Position numbers and translations under genes: made by a program | The notes under the pieces: model-generated | Database searches by the model: none | The model's input: only the letters and a program-made list of their open reading frames with translations | Told to the model about the DNA's origin: nothing | Assembly (NCBI GenBank): GCA_903929895.1 | Contig: CAIYWM010000865.1 | Coordinates: 1 to 6,201, forward strand | DNA from: an uncultured Alphaproteobacteria bacterium | GTDB lineage: Bacteria; Pseudomonadota; Alphaproteobacteria; Reyranellales; Reyranellaceae | Reading direction: 5' to 3' | DNA length: 6,201 nucleotides | Shown: one piece after another, positions 1-5,700 of the stretch | Layout: each line of letters starts with the position of its first letter | Position numbering within the stretch: the stretch's first letter is position 1

Positions 1-30
1 AACATGAACAAGGGCACAGACAAGGCCACT

Positions 31-1350
31 TTACTTGTTGGCCGCTTCGAAGCGCTTGAGCTGATCGTTGCCCGCCTTGACGGCGTCGTCGAGCGCGGTC
101 TTCGCGTCCTTCTTGCCCGACCACACGTTCTCGAGCTCGCCGTCGACGATGTCACGGATCTGCACGAAGTTGCCGATGCGCAGGCCCTTGGAGTTGGCCG
201 TCGGCGGGTTGAGCGTCAGCTCCTGGACGGCCACTTCGCGGCCCGGGAACTTCTTGTAGAAGCCTTCCTTCTCGGTCGCCTCGGCGGCAGCCGTCGTGAT
301 CGGCACGTAGCCCGTCTCCTGGTGCCACTTGGCCTGCACCGGGGTGCTGGCGAGGTAGCTCATGAACTTGGCGACGCCCTTGTACTCAGCGGCCGGACGG
401 CCCTGCAGCACCCACAGGGTGGCGCCGCCGATGATCGAGTTCTGCGGCTTGGCGATGACGTCCGGCGAATAGGGCATCATGCCCATGCCGTACTTGCTCG
501 CGCCGCCCAGCGCCTTGTCGATGCCCGCGGCCGAGCCGGACGAGGCGACGTGGAACACGCAGTCGCCGGCGGTGAACAGTGCCGTCGACTTGCCCTCGCG
601 ACCGCCGTAGACGAACGTCTTGTCCTTGGTCCAGTCGGCCAGCATCTGGATGAACTTGACGCGAGCGGGGTCGTTGAACTTCAGCTCGATGTCGGTGCCG
701 CCGAAGCCGTTGTCCTTCGTCGCATACGGCAGATTATGCCAGGCGCCGTAGTTCTCGATCATGGTCCAGGTCTGCCACTGCGGCGTGAACCCGCACTTGG
801 CGCCCGCGGCGACGGCCTTCCTGGCCATCTCGCCCAGCTCCGGCCAGGTCTTGGGCGGCGTGTTCGGATCGAGACCCGCCTTCTGCATCAGCTCCTTGTT
901 CCAGTAGAGAACCGGCGTCGAGGAGTTGAACGGCATCGACAGCAGCTTGCCGTCCGGCGTCGTGTAGTAGCCATAGACCGGGCCGATAAAGGCCTTGGGA
1001 TCGAACGGCTCCTTGGCGTCGGCCATGAGCTGGTAGACCGGATAGACGGCGCCCTTGGCGGCCATCATGTTGGCGGTGCCGACCTCGAAGACCTGCACGA
1101 TGTGCGGCGCCTGCTTGGCGCGGAAGGCGGCGATCGCGGCCGTCAGGGTCTCGGTGTAGGAGCCCTTGTAGACCGGATTCACCTTGTACTCGGTCTGCGA
1201 CTTGTTGAAGCCGTCGACCAGAGCGTTGACCGCTTCACCCAGGTTGCCGCCCATGGCGTGCCAGAACTGGACTTCGGTCTGCGCAAACGCGGTGGACGCG
1301 CTCGCCAGCACCGCCGCAGCCGCGACGGAAGACAGTAGAATCCGTGTCAT
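31..1350 (-). CDS. ugpB: sn-glycerol-3-phosphate ABC transporter, periplasmic substrate-binding protein
   Basis: Periplasmic receptor that captures sn-glycerol-3-phosphate and glycerophosphodiesters for the UgpAEC importer. The 439-residue product is the normal length for UgpB and matches my memory of the E. coli protein along its whole length. Residues 1-23 form a Sec signal peptide (MTR, hydrophobic core, AFA before Gln24). By-eye alignment retains the ligand-pocket residues known in E. coli UgpB: Glu89 in the VFEV segment, Ser144 in FNSSTP, Trp204 in YGAWHN, the SSGS turn near 270-273, GG at 308-309, Tyr348 in TGYVP and Arg399 in VQIRD. The start at 1350 is chosen because GGGAGG lies ten bases upstream and the signal peptide begins there; a longer frame reaches 1467 but adds only an unconvincing 39-residue leader. 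It lies downstream of ugpQ on the same strand, and a Pho-box-like site in the gap suggests phosphate control. The stop is TAA. The rest of the transporter operon is presumably off the left edge. Confidence 0.97.
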   Translation of the reverse strand: MTRILLSSVAAAAVLASASTAFAQTEVQFWHAMGGNLGEAVNALVDGFNKSQTEYKVNPVYKGSYTETLTAAIAAFRAKQAPHIVQVFEVGTANMMAAKGAVYPVYQLMADAKEPFDPKAFIGPVYGYYTTPDGKLLSMPFNSSTPVLYWNKELMQKAGLDPNTPPKTWPELGEMARKAVAAGAKCGFTPQWQTWTMIENYGAWHNLPYATKDNGFGGTDIELKFNDPARVKFIQMLADWTKDKTFVYGGREGKSTALFTAGDCVFHVASSGSAAGIDKALGGASKYGMGMMPYSPDVIAKPQNSIIGGATLWVLQGRPAAEYKGVAKFMSYLASTPVQAKWHQETGYVPITTAAAEATEKEGFYKKFPGREVAVQELTLNPPTANSKGLRIGNFVQIRDIVDGELENVWSGKKDAKTALDDAVKAGNDQLKRFEAANK

Positions 1351-1360
1351 GTCGAACAAA

Positions 1361-1366
1361 CCTCCC
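1361..1366 (-). promoter_or_regulatory. Shine-Dalgarno site of ugpB
   Basis: On the minus strand this reads GGGAGG and ends ten bases before the ATG at 1350-1348. It is the strongest ribosome-binding match in the left half of the window. It fixes the ugpB start at the signal peptide rather than at the upstream in-frame ATG at 1467. Confidence 0.65.
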
Positions 1367-1422
1367 AGAAGGAATCCCCGGCGATGTATCGTCGGGCCGC
1401 AAGACTGCGATGTGTCTCTTTT

Positions 1423-1440
1423 GTTGCGGTCTGATGACAG
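1423..1440 (-). promoter_or_regulatory. Candidate Pho box upstream of ugpB
   Basis: Read on the minus strand from 1440, the first seven bases are CTGTCAT, a perfect copy of the PhoB half-site. Four bases (CAGA) follow, then CCGCAAC, which matches the second half-site CTGTCAC at only four of seven positions. The 7-4-7 spacing is that of a Pho box. The site lies 73 to 90 bases upstream of the ugpB start, in the only sizeable gap of the ugp block. PhoB control of ugpB is well established in E. coli and reported in rhizobia. Because the second half is degenerate and no clear -10 element follows, this stays a candidate. Confidence 0.35.
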
Positions 1441-1482
1441 TCCACCAAGACTGCGCATCGAATGCAACCCCTAACGGCGATA

Positions 1483-2175
1483 TTAAGTGAGGGCGGCCAG
1501 AATTACGTCCGGCGCGTCACTGATGATGCACTGCACGCCCATGCCGACCAGCGCCCGTGCCACGTCGCCATCGTTGATGGTGTAGACGCTGAGGACATAG
1601 CCGGCCTTGCGGATCTCGACCGCGCGAACCGCCGTCAGCCGCTTGCCGTTGGTGTTGATGCCGGCCGCCGACACCGCTTCGGCGCGTCCCCGCCAGTCGT
1701 CCTTCAGCTCGTCGATCAGCAGCGCCCGCGCGAATTCAGGCGCTGCCTCGCGGGCGGTGGCAAGAGACAGGTCCTTGAAGCTCGACAGCAACGGCGCCGG
1801 CAACGAGGCCGGCCACAGGCGCCGCAGGGTCTCGACGGTCACCCGGGCGGTCTCGGCCTCGCGGCCCTCGCAGGGCTTGATCTCGACATTGCAGCCCAGG
1901 CCCAGCTCGCCGAAGCAGGCGATCGCCTGCTCGAAGGTCGGCACCGAGAGCGGCAGCTCGGATGCGCGCATCTCGGACGCCAGCCGGTCGACCCCGGTCG
2001 TCCGCTTCAGCGACGAATCGTGCATCACGATGGGCACGCCGTCGGCCGTCAGCTTGACGTCGATCTCGACCCAGGTCGCGCCACGGCGATGGGCTTCGCG
2101 GAACGATTCCAGCGTGTTTTCGGGCGCATAGGCCATGGCGCCGCGATGGCCGATCACTTTAGGCAGTTGCAGCAT
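1483..2175 (-). CDS. ugpQ: cytosolic glycerophosphodiester phosphodiesterase
   Basis: Hydrolyses glycerophosphodiesters such as glycerophosphocholine to sn-glycerol-3-phosphate and an alcohol. The 230-residue product shows the GDPD TIM-barrel signatures in order: HRG at 10-12, PENT at 18-21, metal-binding Glu37 and Asp39 in VEIDV, catalytic His52-Asp53 in MHDSSL, and Glu98 in NVEIKP. Later segments LLSSF (129-133), LLIDE (152-156), VYTIN (197-201) and the C-terminal CIISDAPDVI resemble E. coli UgpQ. There is no signal peptide, so it acts in the cytosol, as UgpQ does. It is about 17 residues shorter than the E. coli enzyme, mainly because the DAGSW-type loop after the HD motif is missing. The start at 2175 is chosen because homology begins at once; the open frame runs on to 2499, but that stretch lies across the divergent SDR gene and is not GDPD-like. 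It is followed after 132 bases by ugpB on the same strand, which supports the ugpQ name over a generic GDPD. Confidence 0.93.
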   Translation of the reverse strand: MLQLPKVIGHRGAMAYAPENTLESFREAHRRGATWVEIDVKLTADGVPIVMHDSSLKRTTGVDRLASEMRASELPLSVPTFEQAIACFGELGLGCNVEIKPCEGREAETARVTVETLRRLWPASLPAPLLSSFKDLSLATAREAAPEFARALLIDELKDDWRGRAEAVSAAGINTNGKRLTAVRAVEIRKAGYVLSVYTINDGDVARALVGMGVQCIISDAPDVILAALT

Positions 2176-2194
2176 ATGCGAATCCAAAGCTAAG

Positions 2195-2214
2195 TCGGCT
2201 GTCGCAATAGCCGA
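2195..2214. repeat. Inverted repeat between divergent ugpQ and SDR genes
   Basis: TCGGCT at 2195-2200 and AGCCGA at 2209-2214 are exact inverted copies separated by eight bases. The right arm ends at the base before the SDR start codon at 2215. The whole divergent gap is only 39 bases (2176-2214), so this is almost the only room for shared control. It could be an operator or simply a chance six-base match in GC-rich DNA. No convincing -35/-10 pair or Shine-Dalgarno sequence was found here for either gene. Confidence 0.3.
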
Positions 2215-2991
2215 ATGTCCCGACCCATGTCGACCTTCCCGGAGAAGTTCCGCCTCGACGGCCGCACCGCGCTGATCACCGGATCGGCGCGCGGCCTGGG
2301 CTGGGAGATGGCCAAGGGCCTGGCTGAAGCCGGCGCCCGGGTGCTGCTGCACGGCCGATCTCACGCAAGGCTGGCGCCACGACTGGACGAGCTGCGGGCC
2401 GCCGGCCGGGCGACCGACGCGGTCGTGTTCGAGATGGCCGACCGCGTGGCCATGAAGCTGGCGCTTGCCAAAACCGGGCCGATCGACATCCTGATTCACA
2501 ATGTCGGCGAGCGTGACCGGCGCCCCTTCACCGAGATCGAGTCCGACGACTTCGCGCGCCTGGTCGACACCGATCTGTCGGCGGCGCAGGCGCTGATCCG
2601 GCTGGTCGTGCCGGGCATGGTCGAGCGCGGCTGGGGACGCCTGATCCTCGTCACCTCGATCGCCGCGACACTCGCCGCGCCCGGCGCTTCGTCCTACATC
2701 GCCGCCAAGGCCGGCCTCGAAGCCCTCGCCCGGGCGCTCGCGTCGGAACTCGGCGCCACCGGCGTCACCTCCAACGCCCTGTCGCCCGGCTTCTTCGCGA
2801 CCGAAACCAACGAGGCGCTGATCGACTCAGGCGCCGGGGAACGGATGCGGCTGCGCTGCCCGGCGAAGCGCTGGGCCGACCCGTCGGAGATCGCCGGCGC
2901 GGCAATCTTCCTGGCCTCCCCGGCCGCGAGCTACGTCAACGGTCATACCCTGACCGTCGACGGCGGCGTCACGGCAACCTACGTGGGCTGA
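2215..2991 (+). CDS. short-chain dehydrogenase/reductase (FabG/gluconate 5-dehydrogenase-like)
   Basis: A classical SDR oxidoreductase of 258 residues, the usual size for the family, presumably cytosolic and NAD(P)-dependent; the substrate is not readable from sequence. The cofactor motif TGSARGLG is at 22-29. HGRS at 46-49, with Arg48 at the end of the second strand, favours NADP(H). The NNAG-type motif appears as HNVG (95-98). The catalytic set is Ser148 in VTSIA and Tyr161/Lys165 in YIAAK. The position usually held by the tetrad Asn in the VNL motif appears to be Asp120 (VDTDLSA), an unusual change. The C-terminal half carries the standard PGF segment (191-193) and TVDGG (247-251). The first ATG is used here; a second, in frame at 2227 (MSTFPEK), is equally possible because neither has a good ribosome site. 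Its stop overlaps the next ATG as TGATG, implying co-transcription and translational coupling with the antiporter. Confidence 0.93.
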   Translation: MSRPMSTFPEKFRLDGRTALITGSARGLGWEMAKGLAEAGARVLLHGRSHARLAPRLDELRAAGRATDAVVFEMADRVAMKLALAKTGPIDILIHNVGERDRRPFTEIESDDFARLVDTDLSAAQALIRLVVPGMVERGWGRLILVTSIAATLAAPGASSYIAAKAGLEALARALASELGATGVTSNALSPGFFATETNEALIDSGAGERMRLRCPAKRWADPSEIAGAAIFLASPAASYVNGHTLTVDGGVTATYVG

Positions 2992-4409
2992 TGAAACTCC
3001 GACACATCCTCCCAGGCCTGCTTACCTTCGCCTTAGCGCTGCCGGCACTGGCGGCCGGAGCCGACGCCCCGGCGATCGACGGACGCCATCTCGGCCTCGC
3101 CTGGATGATCCCCTTTGCCGGCATCCTCCTGTCGATCGCGATCATGCCGCTCGCCGCGCCGAGCTTCTGGCATCACCATTTCGGCAAGGTTTCCGCGGCC
3201 TGGGCGGCGCTGATCGTCATCCCGTTCGCGCTGATCCACGGTGTCCCGAGCGCGGTCTACGAGGTCGTCCACCTGCTGCTGCTCGACTACATCCCCTTCA
3301 TCGTGCTGCTGACGGCGCTGTTCACCGTGACCGGCGGCATCCACATCAAGGGCAACCTGCACGGCTCGCCGTCGATGAACACGGCCCTGCTGGCGATCGG
3401 CACGGTGCTGGCGGGCTGGATGGGCACGACCGGCGCGTCGATGCTGCTGATCCGGCCCATGATCCGCGCCAACGACGGTCGCCGGCACAAGATCCACGTC
3501 TTCGTGTTCTTCATCTTCCTGGTGTCGAACATCGGCGGCGCGCTGACACCCCTCGGCGATCCGCCGCTGTTCCTGGGCTTCCTGAAGGGCGTGAGCTTCT
3601 TCTGGACGACGACGCACCTGTTCGGCGAAATGCTGGTCTGCGCCATCGTGCTGCTGGCACTGTTCTACGCAATCGACAGCTACTGGTACCGCAAGGAGGG
3701 TCCGCCGAAGCACGACCCCACGCCGGAGACGCCGGTGCGGATCGAGGGCGGCGTCAACATCATCCTGCTGGCTGTCATCGTCGGGGCGGTGCTGGCCAGC
3801 GGCACCTGGAAGCCCGGCATCCACTTCACGGTCTTCCACGTCACGCTCGAGTTGCAGAACGTCCTGCGCGACCTGATCCTGGTGGCGATCTGCTTCCTGT
3901 CGCTTCGACTGACGTCGCGGGCGTCCCGTCTCGACAACGGCTTCAGCTGGGCTCCCATGCTCGAAGTCGCCAAGCTGTTCGCCGGCATCTTCATCACCAT
4001 CGCGCCGGCGCTGGCCATCCTGCGGGCCGGCAAGGACGGCGTTCTGGCGCCGCTGGTCGCCCTGGTGACAGGACCCGACGGCCAGCCCAACGACGTCTGG
4101 TACTTCTGGCTGACCGGCCTCCTGTCGAGCTTCCTCGACAATGCGCCGACCTATCTCGTCTTCTTCAACCTGGCCGGCGGCGATCCCGACATGCTGATGG
4201 GGGCCCTTGCCAGCACGCTCGCAGCGATTTCGTGCGGCGCGGTTTTCATGGGCGCCAACAGCTATATCGGTAACGCGCCCAACTTCATGGTCAAGGCGGT
4301 GGTCGAGGAGGCCGGCATCCGAATGCCGAGCTTCTTCGGCTACATGGCTTGGTCATGCGGCATTCTCCTGCCGCTGTTCGTTCTGCTCACCGTGATTTTC
4401 TTCCGCTGA
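2991..4409 (+). CDS. sodium:proton antiporter / CitMHS-like ion transporter (NhaD-related)
   Basis: A polytopic inner-membrane carrier of 472 residues in the ion-transporter superfamily, probably exchanging cations (Na+/H+) or moving an organic anion. The family is clear but the substrate is not. Many hydrophobic segments are visible, for example near 38-54, 67-83, 93-115, 132-155, 168-184, 212-229, 255-270, 291-306, 327-345, 371-393, 402-420 and 449-471. Two pseudo-symmetric signature loops stand out: SNIGGALTPLGDPP (179-192) and GANSYIGNAPNFM (421-433), equivalent to the paired GG..T.IGD/NA..N hairpins of ArsB/NhaD-type carriers. GTTGAS (145-150) and FLDNAPTYLVF (381-391) are also characteristic. 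The N-terminus looks like a cleavable signal peptide (MKLRHILPG, hydrophobic core, ALA|AG near residue 22). The start overlaps the SDR stop by one base. The methyltransferase start follows 23 bases after its TGA, so all three are likely one operon. Confidence 0.9.
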   Translation: MKLRHILPGLLTFALALPALAAGADAPAIDGRHLGLAWMIPFAGILLSIAIMPLAAPSFWHHHFGKVSAAWAALIVIPFALIHGVPSAVYEVVHLLLLDYIPFIVLLTALFTVTGGIHIKGNLHGSPSMNTALLAIGTVLAGWMGTTGASMLLIRPMIRANDGRRHKIHVFVFFIFLVSNIGGALTPLGDPPLFLGFLKGVSFFWTTTHLFGEMLVCAIVLLALFYAIDSYWYRKEGPPKHDPTPETPVRIEGGVNIILLAVIVGAVLASGTWKPGIHFTVFHVTLELQNVLRDLILVAICFLSLRLTSRASRLDNGFSWAPMLEVAKLFAGIFITIAPALAILRAGKDGVLAPLVALVTGPDGQPNDVWYFWLTGLLSSFLDNAPTYLVFFNLAGGDPDMLMGALASTLAAISCGAVFMGANSYIGNAPNFMVKAVVEEAGIRMPSFFGYMAWSCGILLPLFVLLTVIFFR

Positions 4410-4423
4410 AAGGTGTCGCAACT

Positions 4424-4430
4424 GGTGATC
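4424..4430 (+). promoter_or_regulatory. Shine-Dalgarno site of the methyltransferase gene
   Basis: GGTGATC is a seven-base match to the 3' part of the extended Shine-Dalgarno sequence (TAAGGAGGTGATC). In that register the GG lies seven bases before the ATG at 4433, an ideal distance. This favours 4433 over the in-frame ATG at 4349, which lies inside the antiporter gene, and over the in-frame ATG at 4475. Confidence 0.5.
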
Positions 4431-4432
4431 GG

Positions 4433-5563
4433 ATGACCCTGCGTCCTCGAACGACCATCGAGAAGCACAGCGCAATGTTGCTTCAGCGCCTCTCGGCACC
4501 CGAGACGGCTTCACATCTCGTTGCCAATCCCGCAAGCATGGTGCGGCTGGCGAAGGCCCTGGTCGAGGGTGGCGAGAAGGAACGCGCCGCCGAACTCGCG
4601 GCCGAGGCACGCCGGCTCGCCCCCGAAGACCCTGAGATCGAGCGGATCGCGTTGCTCGTCCTGGAAAGCAGCGTGCCGGACTGGCACCAGGCGATCCTCG
4701 CGGATACGGCGCGCAACTCGGCCTTCGACGCCGCCTTGCGTCGCAGCATCGTCCCGGGTTCCCGTGTCCTCGACATCGGCGCAGGATCGGGCCTTCTCGC
4801 CCTGATGGCAGCCCGGGCGGGCGCAGCCGAGGTGGTGAGCTGCGAACTGAATCCCGCCGTGGCGGCCGCCGCGACACAGATCGCCGAGCGCAACGGCTAT
4901 GCCGACCGCATCCGGATCATGGCCAAGCATTCGCGCGACCTCGAGATTGGCAGCGACCTCGCCGGCCCGGCCGACGTCATCGTATCCGAGATCGTCGCCA
5001 ACAACCTGCTGGGTGAAAACATACTCGGGACGATGGAGGACGTGGTCAGGCGGCTGGGGCACCCCGCCACCCGCGTGATTCCCTCGCATGGTTCCGTGCG
5101 CATCGCTCTTGCCTGCTATCGCAATCTGGCTTTCAGGCAGACGAGATCGGTCCAGGGCTTCGATCTCTCGCTGATGAACAGTTTTTCCGCGTGCATCGCT
5201 CTGTCGCCGGGCAATGAGGCGCTGGAGCTGCGGAGCGCCCCGGAGGACCTCTTCTCCTTCGACTTCAGCTCGGGCGGGCCGTTCACCGATCATCGGGCCG
5301 CCGTCAGCCTGACCAGCACGGGGGGCACGGTAAATGGCATCGCCCAATGGTTCAGGCTCACGATGGATGCCGAGGGGATGTACGAGAACAGGCCGGCGCC
5401 CGGCGCGTCCTCAAGCTGGGCCGTGATGTTCCAGCCTTTGCCGTCTGTCATGGAGTCGCAGCCGGGCGACCGGATCGTCGTTCGAGGGGGCCGGGACCGA
5501 ACGTGGGTGTGGATGTGGGTCGATCCCTCTGCCAGAGAAACGCCAATATCTGCAGGCACATAG
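4433..5563 (+). CDS. class I SAM methyltransferase, protein arginine methyltransferase (PRMT7/9)-like, with N-terminal TPR-like helices
   Basis: A 376-residue protein expected to transfer methyl groups from S-adenosylmethionine, probably to a protein; no signal peptide, so cytosolic. Residues about 33-66 look like one TPR-type helical hairpin (NPASMVRLAKAL...ERAAELAAEARRLAPEDPE). Next comes WHQAILADTARNSAF (84-98), resembling the segment before motif I in PRMT9. Motif I is VLDIGAGSG (112-120), followed by LLALMAARAGA. Glu138 in SCELNP would hold the ribose. The double-E loop is Glu186 and Glu195 in SEIVANNLLGE, the arginine-binding signature of PRMTs. The C-terminal part looks like the PRMT beta-barrel. 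SSW at 327-329, in the sequence SSSWAVMFQPLP, lies where PRMTs carry the THW loop, and GDRIVV follows as in that barrel. Thr and His are thus replaced while Trp is kept. These family comparisons are from memory. Last gene of the apparent SDR-antiporter operon; a hairpin starts at its TAG. An alternative is a non-protein methyltransferase sharing the fold; real substrate unknown. Confidence 0.85.
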   Translation: MTLRPRTTIEKHSAMLLQRLSAPETASHLVANPASMVRLAKALVEGGEKERAAELAAEARRLAPEDPEIERIALLVLESSVPDWHQAILADTARNSAFDAALRRSIVPGSRVLDIGAGSGLLALMAARAGAAEVVSCELNPAVAAAATQIAERNGYADRIRIMAKHSRDLEIGSDLAGPADVIVSEIVANNLLGENILGTMEDVVRRLGHPATRVIPSHGSVRIALACYRNLAFRQTRSVQGFDLSLMNSFSACIALSPGNEALELRSAPEDLFSFDFSSGGPFTDHRAAVSLTSTGGTVNGIAQWFRLTMDAEGMYENRPAPGASSSWAVMFQPLPSVMESQPGDRIVVRGGRDRTWVWMWVDPSARETPISAGT

Positions 5564-5604
5564 AGGAAGGAAAGTCGCAGGATGAATCCTCTGCTTTTCC
5601 TCTA
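5561..5604 (+). terminator. Nested inverted repeat at the end of the SDR-antiporter-methyltransferase run
   Basis: TAGAGGAA (5561-5568) pairs exactly with TTCCTCTA (5597-5604). Inside it, AGGA (5579-5582) and TCCT (5587-5590) form a small hairpin with a TGAA loop. The outer arm starts with the methyltransferase stop codon TAG. The position suits a transcript end or an mRNA-stabilising structure, but there is no T-run after the stem and the outer loop is large, so it is not a textbook intrinsic terminator. The 96 bases from 5605 to 5700 show no gene or clear signal. Confidence 0.35.
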
Positions 5605-5700
5605 GATTGGCAGGACGCCCTCCAGGTCTTCGGCAATCCCGGTATGCCCTCCCCCGATGAGGACGCCAGGCATCGAGGCGAGAAGCTGTAGAACCATCCC

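Noticed and set aside
4..1338. Long plus-strand open frame of 444 codons opposite ugpB
   Set aside because: Its translation is Arg/Leu/Gly/Val-rich with no recognisable domain, and it mirrors a gene that matches UgpB throughout. High GC keeps stops rare on the antisense strand.
1351..1467. Upstream extension of ugpB containing an RRGFLLGG stretch that resembles a twin-arginine signal
   Set aside because: The GFLLGGLF part is the translation of the Shine-Dalgarno region itself. A complete Sec signal peptide starts at 1350 with GGGAGG ten bases upstream, so the Tat-like look is coincidental.
2176..2499. 108-residue N-terminal extension of ugpQ
   Set aside because: It lies across the divergent SDR gene, shows no GDPD similarity, and HRG, the first catalytic motif, is normally close to the N-terminus.
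3033..3839. Minus-strand frame of 268 codons opposite the antiporter
   Set aside because: Its composition is strongly Asp/Arg/Gln/His-biased with no hydrophobic core pattern, the typical shadow of a GC-rich membrane protein gene.
4511..5347. Minus-strand frame of 278 codons opposite the methyltransferase
   Set aside because: No recognisable motif, and the plus strand holds all methyltransferase motifs in one frame.
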